Part shown: positions 26,070 to 34,019 of the stretch, in pieces
Layout of the letters: each line of letters opens with the position of its first letter
Numbering within the stretch: position 1 is the stretch's first letter
Origin: Agreia sp. VKM Ac-1783
Lineage (GTDB): Bacteria > Actinomycetota > Actinomycetes > Actinomycetales > Microbacteriaceae
Direction of reading: 5' to 3'
Assembly: GCF_900177765.1 (NCBI RefSeq)
Contig: NZ_FXWI01000003.1
Coordinates: forward strand, 186,001-250,000
DNA length: 64,000 nucleotides
Notes under the pieces: generated by a model
The model's database searches: none
What the model was told of the DNA's origin: nothing
What the model saw: the letters and a program-made list of their open reading frames with translations, nothing else
Position numbers and translations under genes: made by a program

Positions 26070-26987
26070 TCAGCTCTTGACGGCGCCGGCGGTCATGCCG
26101 CCGATGAAGTAGCGCTGGAAGAAGAGGAAGAGGATGAGCACGGGGATGCAGCCGAGGATGCTCATCGCCATCATTTCGTTCCACTCGTAGGAGTTCTGAC
26201 CCATGAGCAGCTGGATGCCGATGGGCACCGTGCGCATGTCCTCCGTGCGGGTGAGCGTGAGGGCGAAGAGATACTCGTTCCACGCGATCATGAACGTGTA
26301 GACGCCCACCGAGACGATGCCGGGAATCGAGATCGGCACCAGGATGCGCCAGAGCACCGTGAGTGGGCCGGCCCCGTCCATGCGGGCCGCCTCGTCGAGC
26401 TCCTTCGGCAGCGTGTTGAAGTAGCCGGTCATCATGATGATCGCGTAGGGCAGCGTGAACACCAGATAGGTGAGGATCAGACCCTGGTAGGTGTTGTAGA
26501 GACCCAGCACCACCATCAGGCCGAAGAACGGGATCAGCAGCGTGATGGGCGGAACAGCCTGGATGCTCACGATGATCATGTTGATCGGGCGCTTGCCCTT
26601 GAACTCGTAGCGGCTGAACGCGTACGAGGCGAGGATTGCCACGAGCAGAGTGAGCGCCGTGACGGCCAGCGAGACGACGTAGCTGTTGATGAAGAAGCGC
26701 ACCTTCGTGGGGTCGGTGAGGATCGTGATGTACGCGTCGAACGAGAAGTTCGACGTGATCAGCTGCGGTGGGTAGGCGAAGATCTCGGTGTTCGGTTTGA
26801 ACGAGCTCGAGGCCATCCAGAGGATCGGGAAGGCGGCGAATGCCGCGCCCGTCAGCAGCAGCAGGATGATGACGACCTTGGCGAGCCGGTCTTTCGGCCG
26901 GCGCCGCGGCTTCTGGGCGGGCGCGCGCCGCGCGGCATCCGGTGTCGTGCGGGTAGCCGGACTCTGTTTCTGGGCGAATGTCGTCAT
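26070..26987 (-). CDS. Carbohydrate ABC transporter permease (MalG-like)
   Basis: 305 residues from the ATG at 26987, one base after the stop of the partner permease (TGACATG). Six TM helices with the CUT1 EAA loop ELDEAARMDGAGPLTVLWRILVPISIPG, which docks to the ATPase. The Pro/Arg-rich N-terminal tail is cytoplasmic. No ATPase gene is in the operon, so a shared MsiK-type ATPase is expected, as in other Actinobacteria. Confidence 0.92.
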   Translation of the reverse strand: MTTFAQKQSPATRTTPDAARRAPAQKPRRRPKDRLAKVVIILLLLTGAAFAAFPILWMASSSFKPNTEIFAYPPQLITSNFSFDAYITILTDPTKVRFFINSYVVSLAVTALTLLVAILASYAFSRYEFKGKRPINMIIVSIQAVPPITLLIPFFGLMVVLGLYNTYQGLILTYLVFTLPYAIIMMTGYFNTLPKELDEAARMDGAGPLTVLWRILVPISIPGIVSVGVYTFMIAWNEYLFALTLTRTEDMRTVPIGIQLLMGQNSYEWNEMMAMSILGCIPVLILFLFFQRYFIGGMTAGAVKS

Positions 26988-26988
26988 G

Positions 26989-27924
26989 TCAGTCACGCGC
27001 TTTCTGGTGACGCACGTAGAAGAACGCCAGCACCATGGTGAGAAGGAGGATGAGCACGGCGCTCGCAGAGGCGACGGAGAACTCGTAGCGGCTGAAGGCG
27101 AGCTTGTAGGTGTAGGTGCTGAGCATCTCCGTGACGTTCACGGGGCCGCCGCCGGTCGTCATCCAGATCAGAGCGAACTGCTGCGAGGTCCAGATGATGT
27201 CGAGCACGCTCATGCTGATGATGATCGGCTTCAGCTGCGGCAGGGTCACGTTCCAGAAGCGCTGAAATGCGGATGCGCCGTCGACCCGGGCCGCCTCGTA
27301 CAGATCGGCGGGCACGCCCTGCAGACCGGCGAGGAGGGTGACCATGTAGAACGAGTAGCCGGCCCAGATGTTGATGAAGGTCACGGCGAGCAGGGCGGTG
27401 TCGGGAGACGACAACCACTCGATGCCCTTGTCGGTCAGACCGAGCGAGATGAGGACGTAGTTGATGACGCCGTTCGGGTTCAGCATCAGGCGCCAGAGCA
27501 CCGCGATGATGGCGACCGTGAAGAGCCACGGCAAGATGTAGACGACTCGGAAGAGCGCCTTGGTGACGTTGCCGACGAGCGGCGAGTTCAGCAGCATCGC
27601 GAAGCCGAGGCCCAGAAGCAGATGCGCAGCGACGCTGACCAGCGTGAAGAAGAGTGTGTTGCCGGTCGCGGTGCGGAACACCGGGTCGCTCAGAACCTCG
27701 ACGTAGTTGTCGATGCCGACGAACACCGGGTTCTTGTTCGTGATGACGTTGTCCATGAACGAGTAGCCGATGACCATGATCACCGGAATGAGCATGAGCA
27801 CGAGCATCACGATGACGGTCGGCGAGAGGAACGCGTAGGGAGTCAGCTTGCGTGCCGTGGGCGCCCACCCGGAGGTGCTGCGCTTCGTGCTGCCCGGTCT
27901 GACGACGGTGTGAGTCGAGGCCAC
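26989..27924 (-). CDS. Carbohydrate ABC transporter permease (MalF-like)
   Basis: 311 residues from GTG 27924 (AAAGG about 9 bases upstream). Six TM helices, with the EAA loop DLYEAARVDGASAFQRFWNVTLPQLKP. The open frame runs on far upstream into the binding-protein region in another frame, but that extension is a shadow of the binding-protein gene. It pairs with the MalG-like permease downstream and the binding protein upstream. Confidence 0.92.
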   Translation of the reverse strand: MASTHTVVRPGSTKRSTSGWAPTARKLTPYAFLSPTVIVMLVLMLIPVIMVIGYSFMDNVITNKNPVFVGIDNYVEVLSDPVFRTATGNTLFFTLVSVAAHLLLGLGFAMLLNSPLVGNVTKALFRVVYILPWLFTVAIIAVLWRLMLNPNGVINYVLISLGLTDKGIEWLSSPDTALLAVTFINIWAGYSFYMVTLLAGLQGVPADLYEAARVDGASAFQRFWNVTLPQLKPIIISMSVLDIIWTSQQFALIWMTTGGGPVNVTEMLSTYTYKLAFSRYEFSVASASAVLILLLTMVLAFFYVRHQKARD

Positions 27925-27951
27925 TGCAGAAGCCTTTCTGTGAGGGTGGGT

Positions 27952-27996
27952 GGCCGCGCCGCGGGAACCTCTCTGCGAGGGGTCCGCGGCGCGGCC
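27952..27996 (-). terminator. Strong hairpin between binding-protein and permease genes
   Basis: Perfect 13-bp inverted repeat GGCCGCGCCGCGG (27952-27964) and CCGCGGCGCGGCC (27984-27996) around a 19-base loop that can itself pair partly. Lying between the first gene and the permeases, it fits a partial terminator or mRNA stabiliser that keeps binding-protein levels above permease levels. Confidence 0.75.
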
Positions 27997-28028
27997 GTCA
28001 ATCGACGGGTGTTTGTGGGGCGAGGGGG

Positions 28029-29318
28029 CTAGAACTCCCCGACCCACGCATCCTGGGCCTTCTTGAGGCCGTCGTCGACCGACTCGTCTCCCTGCAGAAT
28101 CGCCTGCAGCTGCTCGTCGAAGAGACGCATCAGCTGTTCGGCCACGGGCAGTCCGACGAACTCGTTGGCGGGCTTGCCCTCGGAGTAGATGTCGAAGGCC
28201 TGCTTGAACAGCGGGTCGCTCGATGAGAAGTCGGGCACGCTCTTCGTGTTGCCGGGGAACGCGTTCGCGAGCGTCGACAACTCGGAGTTCGTCTTCTCGT
28301 TCATGAGGAACTGCACGAGCTTCCACGACTCGGCCGGGTGCTTGCTGCTGGCAGACACGCCCACGCCCCACGAGGCATAGGGGATGCCGCGTTCGCCCGT
28401 GAATCCGTCTTCTGCGGGTATGGCGGAGATGCTGAACTTGAGGTCGGGGTTGGACTTTCGGATCAGATCGATGTGCGACAACGAGTCGATCATCATGCCG
28501 ACTCGACCGTTGGTGAACTCCTCGACCTTGTCCTGCTCCTTCATCGTGGCCGAGCCCGGTGCGATGACGCCCGCGTCGTTCAGACCCTTGATGTACTTGA
28601 CGGCACCGGTGACGTCGTCGTTGGTGACGTCGGGCTTGCCGTCTTTCAGCATGGTTCCGCCCGACGACCAGACCCACGACATCACGTCGTTCTGGATGCC
28701 GTTGGGCGCCTCGGACGAGAGCGGCAAAACCCAGCCGCTCGTGTTGTCTCCGAGCGCAGTCACGGCTTTTGCGGCCGTCTCGAATTCGGTTCGGTTCGAC
28801 GGGGGCGTGGTGATGCCTGCCTTCGCGAGCAGGTCGTCGTTCGTGAAGAGAGGGTAGACGAAGTTGACCACGGGGATCATCTGCGTCTTGCCGTCGACCT
28901 TGATGGTCGAGGCGAGCTCGCTGTCGTCGTACTTCGCGTCTTTCATCAGAGTGCTGAGATCGGCGAGCGCGCCCTGCTTGGCGAAGTCGCTGACCCACGC
29001 GCCGTCGAGGCCGACGACGTCGGACATCGTGCCCGCCGCCGCTCCGGCGAAGAGCTGCTCTTTGGTCGAGGCATAGGGGCCGCTGAGCAGCTTGACCTTG
29101 ATGCCCGGGTTTTCTGACTCGAAGGTGTCCATCAGAGTACGCAGCGCGCCATCGGGCAGCTCCGGCTCCCACCACTGAGCGAGTTCGATGGTGACGTCGC
29201 CACCCGAGCTCGAGTCGTCGCTTCCGGCGCCGGACGAGCAGCCGGTGATGAGGGTGAGGGCCGCTGCGGCGGCCACAGCTGTGGTGACGCCTCTTCTAAA
29301 ACGAGCTTCTTTGCTCAT
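28029..29318 (-). CDS. Extracellular sugar-binding lipoprotein (CUT1 ABC transporter)
   Basis: 429 residues with AGGAGAG before the ATG. The signal peptide RRGVTTAVAAAAALTLITGC ends in a lipobox (TGC at about 26-28), followed by a Ser/Gly/Asp linker. The mature part is a type-1 solute-binding fold (AQWWEPELPDGALRTLMDTFESENPGIKVKLL at the start; GERGIPYASWGVGVSASSKHPAESWKLVQFLM near the C-terminus). First gene of the sugar operon and divergent from a DeoR regulator. The ligand cannot be read from the sequence. Confidence 0.92.
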   Translation of the reverse strand: MSKEARFRRGVTTAVAAAAALTLITGCSSGAGSDDSSSGGDVTIELAQWWEPELPDGALRTLMDTFESENPGIKVKLLSGPYASTKEQLFAGAAAGTMSDVVGLDGAWVSDFAKQGALADLSTLMKDAKYDDSELASTIKVDGKTQMIPVVNFVYPLFTNDDLLAKAGITTPPSNRTEFETAAKAVTALGDNTSGWVLPLSSEAPNGIQNDVMSWVWSSGGTMLKDGKPDVTNDDVTGAVKYIKGLNDAGVIAPGSATMKEQDKVEEFTNGRVGMMIDSLSHIDLIRKSNPDLKFSISAIPAEDGFTGERGIPYASWGVGVSASSKHPAESWKLVQFLMNEKTNSELSTLANAFPGNTKSVPDFSSSDPLFKQAFDIYSEGKPANEFVGLPVAEQLMRLFDEQLQAILQGDESVDDGLKKAQDAWVGEF

Positions 29319-29353
29319 GTCTCTCCTATGAGATGCGGGATCGTGCTGTTGAA

Positions 29354-29438
29354 TGCGCTTTTGTGCGCCTTATCGTTGCGACAGTAGTCGCTTGGGTGGT
29401 TTAACGCAAGTAAACGCATAGCCGTGCGTACTTGTGCG
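29354..29438. promoter_or_regulatory. Candidate DeoR operators: three TGCG...TGCG boxes
   Basis: In the 203-bp gap between the divergent binding-protein and regulator genes: TGCGCTTTTGTGCG (29354-29367), TGCGTACTTGTGCG (29425-29438) and, on the other strand, TGCGTTTACTTGCG (29405-29418). Direct and inverted copies of a ~14-bp box are what DeoR/GlpR proteins use. Assignment to the adjacent regulator is inference. Confidence 0.5.
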
Positions 29439-29521
29439 ATTTATCTGATCGTCTTAGGGTAAATGTCTCGTCGTTGGGCAGCGGCTTGCAGGTTTCTGCA
29501 GTGTTCTGCTACAAATCAGAC

Positions 29522-30367
29522 GTGGCCGACTCCTCCTTTTCCTCAGACGGCGACGACCAGCCCCTCCGGCTGCCGGCCGGACGCAAGGCGGATCTCGCCG
29601 CGTATGTCACGGAGGTCGGCGAGGTCACGGTGTCTGCGTTGGCGGCTCGATTCGGCGTTTCTGCCGATACCATCCGGCGAGATCTCGATCAGCTCGACGC
29701 CGATGGCTTTCTGGTGCGCACGCACGGTGGCGCCGTGAGCATTGCGGTGATGCCGTCGACCGAGAAGAAGCTCGACGTGCGGCTCCGGTTGCAGCGGTCG
29801 GCAAAGGAGAAGATCGGCGCCCTGGCGGCAGGCCTCGTCGAGAACGGTTCCGTCGTCATGATCAATGCCGGCACCACCACGCTCTCCGTCGTGCGGCATC
29901 TCGAAGACCATCGCGAGTTGACGATCGCCACGAACAACCTGCGTATTCCGACCGAGATCTCGCCCAAGATCTGCCGCGATCTGTATGTGTTCGGCGGCGC
30001 CGTGAGGTTGAGTGGGCAGGCCACGATCGGACCGATCGGATTTCAGTTCTCGGATTCGGGGAACGACCTCGATCTGCACTGCGACCTCGCCCTGATCTCT
30101 GTCGGGGCAGTCTCTGCCGAGAGCGGATTCTCGACCAGCAATCTCGCGGAAGCGATGATGATGAGCGAGATGATCTCGCGCGCCTCGAAGGTTGCCATCC
30201 TGGCCGACTCCACCAAGTTCGACCGGCGACTCTTTGCGCAGGTGGCCGATCTGGCCAGCGTCGACTACCTCGTGACCGACGTCGCCCCACCCGCAGATCT
30301 CGCTGACGCGCTCCGCAGGAACGGTGTCAAGGTTCTTCTGCCGTCGAGCGTTTCTGGCGCAGAATAA
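29522..30367 (+). CDS. DeoR/GlpR-family transcriptional regulator
   Basis: 281 residues from GTG 29522. The winged HTH reads VTEVGEVTVSALAARFGVSADTIRRDLDQLDADGFLVRTHGGAV, the DeoR signature. The C-terminal sensor domain is of the sugar-phosphate-binding NagB/RpiA-like fold (MINAGTTTLSVVRHL, LTIATNNLRI, VFGGAVRLSGQATIGP, VAILADSTKF). It is divergent from the sugar operon and presumably represses it until a phosphorylated intermediate made by the kinase or aldolase binds. Confidence 0.92.
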   Translation: MADSSFSSDGDDQPLRLPAGRKADLAAYVTEVGEVTVSALAARFGVSADTIRRDLDQLDADGFLVRTHGGAVSIAVMPSTEKKLDVRLRLQRSAKEKIGALAAGLVENGSVVMINAGTTTLSVVRHLEDHRELTIATNNLRIPTEISPKICRDLYVFGGAVRLSGQATIGPIGFQFSDSGNDLDLHCDLALISVGAVSAESGFSTSNLAEAMMMSEMISRASKVAILADSTKFDRRLFAQVADLASVDYLVTDVAPPADLADALRRNGVKVLLPSSVSGAE

Positions 30368-30371
30368 GAAC

Positions 30372-30779
30372 ATGAGCAGCTTCAACGATCAGATCATCGA
30401 GGAGTTCCGCGCCAACGGTGGTCATGTCGAGACGGCGGGGTTCGGAGACAAGCTCATCCTGCTGCACACGCGGGGTGCGCGCACGGGCGAGGACCGGGTC
30501 GCGCCCACCATGGCGCTCCGCGATGAAGACTCCTGGCTCATCTACGCGTCGAAGGCCGGTGCGCCCGAGCATCCGGCCTGGTACTTCAACCTGCTCGAGC
30601 ATCCCGAGATCACGATCGAGACTCCGCACGGTCTGGTCGAGGTGACGGCCCACGAGCTGAAGGGCGACGATCGCGACACTGCCTGGCGTCAGATCGTGGC
30701 CGTCGCACCCGGCTTCGGGGACTATGAGGCCAAGGCGGCGCCTCGCGTGATCCCGGTCTTCCGGTTGACTCCGCGCTAG
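30372..30779 (+). CDS. Deazaflavin (F420)-dependent nitroreductase family protein
   Basis: 135 residues from the ATG at 30372, only 4 bp after the DeoR stop. Motifs of the DDN/FDOR-A family: LILLHTRGARTGEDRVAPTMALRDEDSWLIYASKAG, HPAWYFNLLEHPEITIET and the C-terminal RVIPVFRLTP. These split-barrel proteins bind F420 (or sometimes FMN/fatty acid) and reduce enones or nitro groups. Substrate unknown. The close spacing suggests co-transcription with the regulator but no obvious functional link. Confidence 0.88.
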   Translation: MSSFNDQIIEEFRANGGHVETAGFGDKLILLHTRGARTGEDRVAPTMALRDEDSWLIYASKAGAPEHPAWYFNLLEHPEITIETPHGLVEVTAHELKGDDRDTAWRQIVAVAPGFGDYEAKAAPRVIPVFRLTPR

Positions 30780-30834
30780 CGCTCGAGCGCAAGCCCCATG
30801 TGACAGCGTGCGGCTGGGCTGGCACACTCGAGGC

Positions 30835-31785
30835 ATGAGAATGAGCTCCCGTCTTGCGCGTCGCATCCGGTCGGGCGGTCTCGTCGTCGCCGCCGGTGCG
30901 ACCGTTCTCGTTCTCCTGGGCGGGTGTGCAGCATCCGAAGCCCCGGCCGCGCCACAGACGTCGTCGGTACCCGTGGCCTCGGCCCCGCCGACGGTCCCGA
31001 GCGATCCGACGCCCGCCTTCGCTCAGCTCGAGCAGGAGTTCGGCGCGCGCCTCGGTGTCTATGCGCTCGACCCGGCCACGCGGGCCGAGGTCTCCTACCG
31101 TGCCGACGAGAGGTTCGCGTATGCCTCGACGTTCAAGGCGCTCGCGGCCGGCATCCTGTTGAAGACGGTGCCCGACGACCAGCTCGACGAGATCGTCAGC
31201 TATGACTCGAGCCAGCTGCTGCCGAATTCGCCCGTTACCGAGGAGAACGTCGACGAGGGCATGACGCTTCGCGCGGTGGCCGAGGCCGCCGTGCGGTTCA
31301 GCGACAACACCGCGGGCAACATCATGCTCGAGCGTCTGGGCGGGCCCGAGGGCTTCACCCAGGCATTGCGCGAACTCGGTGACACCACGACCAGCTCAGA
31401 TCGCATCGAGACGGAGCTCAACAGCGCGATTCCGGGAGACGTGCGGGACACGACCACCCCCCGAGCGTTCGCGCTCGATCTCGCGACGCTGCTCACCACC
31501 GACGCGCTGGGAGCAGCGCAGCAGGCGCAGCTCATCGACTGGATGACCGGCAACGCCACCGGCGCCGAGCTGATCGCTGCTGGCCTGGATGCCGGATGGT
31601 CGGTCGCAGACAAGTCGGGCGCCGGGGCATACGGCACACGCAACGACATCGCCCTTCTGTGGCCTCCGAGCGGTTCGCCGATCGTGCTCGTCGTTATGTC
31701 GAACCGTTCCACAGAAGATGCCGACTACGACAACGCGCTCATCGCACGCGCCGCGGAGGCCGCTCTGGCCGGTCTGGGCTACTGA
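30835..31785 (+). CDS. Class A beta-lactamase, lipoprotein
   Basis: 316 residues. The signal peptide ends in lipobox LGGC at 28-31, followed by a Pro/Ala/Thr linker to about residue 58, so the enzyme should be membrane-anchored. The active site is complete: STFK (Ser98 and Lys101), SDN (156-158), ETELN (Glu192, the Glu166 equivalent in the omega loop) and KSG (260-262). The set predicts an active serine penicillinase. Substrate range cannot be judged. It stands alone without a BlaI/BlaR pair. The base composition resembles its neighbours, so it looks native and not recently acquired. Confidence 0.92.
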   Translation: MRMSSRLARRIRSGGLVVAAGATVLVLLGGCAASEAPAAPQTSSVPVASAPPTVPSDPTPAFAQLEQEFGARLGVYALDPATRAEVSYRADERFAYASTFKALAAGILLKTVPDDQLDEIVSYDSSQLLPNSPVTEENVDEGMTLRAVAEAAVRFSDNTAGNIMLERLGGPEGFTQALRELGDTTTSSDRIETELNSAIPGDVRDTTTPRAFALDLATLLTTDALGAAQQAQLIDWMTGNATGAELIAAGLDAGWSVADKSGAGAYGTRNDIALLWPPSGSPIVLVVMSNRSTEDADYDNALIARAAEAALAGLGY

Positions 31786-31795
31786 GCGGGCGCCG

Positions 31796-32464
31796 CTACG
31801 CGACCGGCTCGCCCTGCCAGGTCTCCACGTGCCATCCGGCGGCGGGACTGCCGGTGAGCACCACGATGCCGGTGTTGTCCAAGCCGTGCGTCGACGTGAA
31901 ATCGGGGCCGAGGTTGTCGGCCCGGCCGGCCACCCACACGCGGATCGCGGCGTCGTGGTCGACGATCGCGACCGTGTCGCCATCCGGCCGGTCGCTCGAC
32001 GGTGTCTGATGGGCCTGCCAGATCTCGGCGATGCCGCGGTCGAAGCGCTCGAAGAAGTGGTCGCCGCTGAAGCCTCCCGGAACGGCGGCGGTGAAATCGC
32101 CCTGTGCCCAGACCGTGAACGGCTGCGCGTAGGCCGACATGGCCTCGAGGTCGGCGCGGTCTTCGAGGTCGCCCGCTTCGATCTCGTGGATGCCCTCGAT
32201 CACGGTGATGGGCAGGCCGGTCACGCGCGACAGGGGCTCGGCCGTGAGCTGGGTGCGGCGAAGAGTGGATGCGTAGAGTCCGTCGAGAGGCACGTCACGG
32301 AGGGCGTCGGCGAGGGCCTCCGCCTGCTCCCGGCCGCGAGCCGTGAGGTCGGGGCCGGGCTGCGTCGTCGACAGGATGCCCGACTCGTTCGCAGTGGACT
32401 CCGAGTGCCGTATGAGGAGGATTCGAATCGAGGAGTTCCCTACTGAATTCGATGTGTGCGACAT
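31796..32464 (-). CDS. Histidine phosphatase (phosphoglycerate mutase-like) protein
   Basis: 222 residues. The N-terminal motif RILLIRHSESTANESGIL is the RHG loop with Ser instead of Gly. The supporting residues are TARGREQAEALADAL, YASTLRRTQLTAEPL, IHEIEAGDLEDR (general acid Glu) and AIVDHDAAIRV (second catalytic His). It probably removes phosphate from a small metabolite. It runs tail to tail with the beta-lactamase gene. Confidence 0.87.
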   Translation of the reverse strand: MSHTSNSVGNSSIRILLIRHSESTANESGILSTTQPGPDLTARGREQAEALADALRDVPLDGLYASTLRRTQLTAEPLSRVTGLPITVIEGIHEIEAGDLEDRADLEAMSAYAQPFTVWAQGDFTAAVPGGFSGDHFFERFDRGIAEIWQAHQTPSSDRPDGDTVAIVDHDAAIRVWVAGRADNLGPDFTSTHGLDNTGIVVLTGSPAAGWHVETWQGEPVA

Positions 32465-32519
32465 AGACTCAGCCTAGCGATGCCCCTCGTTTCGGGGCAC
32501 ACGATCAAAGGAGATCCGC

Positions 32520-33731
32520 ATGGCATCAAACAGAGCAGTCGCATACAAAGGACCGGGCGAAGTCGAGGTCATCGACATCGACTATCCCGTCTTCGAGCTG
32601 AAAGACGGCCCCGGGGTGAACCCCGCCAATGTCGGACGCAAGGTGCCTCACGGAGCCATCATCCGAACGATCGCCACGAACATCTGTGGTTCGGATCAGC
32701 ACATGGTGCGCGGCCGCACGACCGCCCCGGTGAACCTCGTTCTCGGACACGAGATCACGGGTGAGGTGGTCGAGGTCGGGCCGGGCGTCGAGTTCATCAA
32801 GGTCGGCGACATCGTGAGCGTTCCCTTCAATATCGCGTGCGGTCGCTGCCGCAACTGCAAGGAACGCAAGACGGGCATCTGCCTCAACGTGAACCCCGAC
32901 CGTCCGGGCAGCGCCTACGGCTACGTCGATATGGGTGGCTGGGTCGGCGGTCAGGCCGAGTTCGTCCTGGTCCCGTACGCCGACTGGAATCTGCTGAAGT
33001 TCCCCGACCGCGATCAGGCACTCGAGAAGATCATGGATCTGACGATGCTGTCCGACATCTTCCCGACCGGATTCCACGGAGCGGTCACGGCCGGCGTCGG
33101 AGTCGGATCGACCGTGTACGTCGCGGGCGCCGGCCCCGTCGGTCTCGCGGCGGCGACGAGTGCGCTGCTTCTCGGGGCCGCTGCCGTCATCGTCGGCGAC
33201 TTCAACGACGATCGCCTGGCGCAGGCGCGCAGCTTCGGATGCGAGACCGTCAATCTGGGTGCCGGTGAGCTCGTCGACCAGATCGAGCAGATCCTCGGCG
33301 TTCCCGAGGTCGACTGCGGTGTCGACGCCGTGGGCTTCGAGGCCAGAGGTCACGGCGGCGGCGAGGCGCCCGCGACGGTGCTGAATTCGCTGATGGATGT
33401 GACCGCGGCCGGTGGTGCTCTGGGGATTCCGGGACTGTACGTCACGGGTGACCCGGGCGGAGTCGACGAGGCGGCGCAGAAGGGCTCGCTCAGCCTGAGC
33501 CTAGGCACCGGATGGGCGAAGTCGCTGTCGTTCACGACCGGTCAGTGCCCCGTGATGAAGTACAACTACGGCCTCATGCAGGCGATTCTGCACGACCGTG
33601 TGCACATCGCCAAGAACGTGAACGCGAAGGCGATCTCGCTCGACGACGCACCCCGCGGCTACGCGGAGTTCGACGCGGGAGCGGCTACGAAGTACGTGCT
33701 CAACCCGAACGGCTACCTCGACGCGGCGTAG
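32520..33731 (+). CDS. fdhA: Glutathione-independent formaldehyde dehydrogenase (zinc MDR)
   Basis: 403 residues behind AAAGGAG. Long N-terminal insert and zinc sites typical of FDH of Pseudomonas putida type: catalytic Cys in NICGSDQHMVRGRT, His-Glu in LGHEITGEVVEVG, structural zinc in ACGRCRNCKERKTGIC, and the Rossmann loop VYVAGAGPVGLAAA. The enzyme oxidises formaldehyde (or disproportionates aldehydes) with NAD without a thiol cofactor. It is followed by intergenic repeats and a hairpin. Confidence 0.93.
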   Translation: MASNRAVAYKGPGEVEVIDIDYPVFELKDGPGVNPANVGRKVPHGAIIRTIATNICGSDQHMVRGRTTAPVNLVLGHEITGEVVEVGPGVEFIKVGDIVSVPFNIACGRCRNCKERKTGICLNVNPDRPGSAYGYVDMGGWVGGQAEFVLVPYADWNLLKFPDRDQALEKIMDLTMLSDIFPTGFHGAVTAGVGVGSTVYVAGAGPVGLAAATSALLLGAAAVIVGDFNDDRLAQARSFGCETVNLGAGELVDQIEQILGVPEVDCGVDAVGFEARGHGGGEAPATVLNSLMDVTAAGGALGIPGLYVTGDPGGVDEAAQKGSLSLSLGTGWAKSLSFTTGQCPVMKYNYGLMQAILHDRVHIAKNVNAKAISLDDAPRGYAEFDAGAATKYVLNPNGYLDAA

Positions 33732-33770
33732 TCGGCTGCGCTGATCGAGTAGGCCGCCCGCGGCCGTCTG

Positions 33771-33928
33771 CGCTGATCGAGTAGCCGCGCGACGAAGGAG
33801 CCGGCGTATCGAGATCACTGACTCAGTGGTCTCGATACGCTCGTTCCTCGCTACTCGACCGGCGCATCCTGAAGCCTGGACGCGCTGATCGAGTAGCCGC
33901 GCGACGAAGGAGCCGGCGTATCGAGATC
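33771..33928. repeat. Intergenic repeat block with hairpin, 'GATCGAGTAGCCG' family
   Basis: Two identical 46-bp units (33771-33816 and 33883-33928) containing CTGATCGAGTAGCCGCGCGA and ending GTATCGAGATC. Between them is the inverted repeat GTATCGAGA...TCTCGATAC (33806-33838) with inner arms CACTG/CAGTG. A partial unit precedes at 33738-33770. It is the same family as 7244-7356 and probably also terminates fdhA transcription. Confidence 0.8.
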
Positions 33929-33982
33929 GCATCCGGAATGGTCGGGAATAGTTCTTCCGCATGCCGCGTTCTCACTCACATA

Positions 33983-33996
33983 TATGCAAACGCATA
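33983..33996 (+). promoter_or_regulatory. Candidate operator palindrome TATGC-AAAC-GCATA
   Basis: Perfect 5-bp arms in an AT-rich patch 24 bp upstream of the luciferase-like gene start, with AGGAGTG as its ribosome site at 34006. The regulator is unknown. Confidence 0.35.
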
Positions 33997-34019
33997 GAAA
34001 AGTTTAGGAGTGATTGAAC

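Noticed and set aside
26989-29175. 728-codon reverse open frame running from the binding-protein region into the MalF-like permease
   Set aside because: The upstream ~410 codons lie in the wrong frame of the binding-protein gene and are Arg-rich. The true permease starts at GTG 27924.
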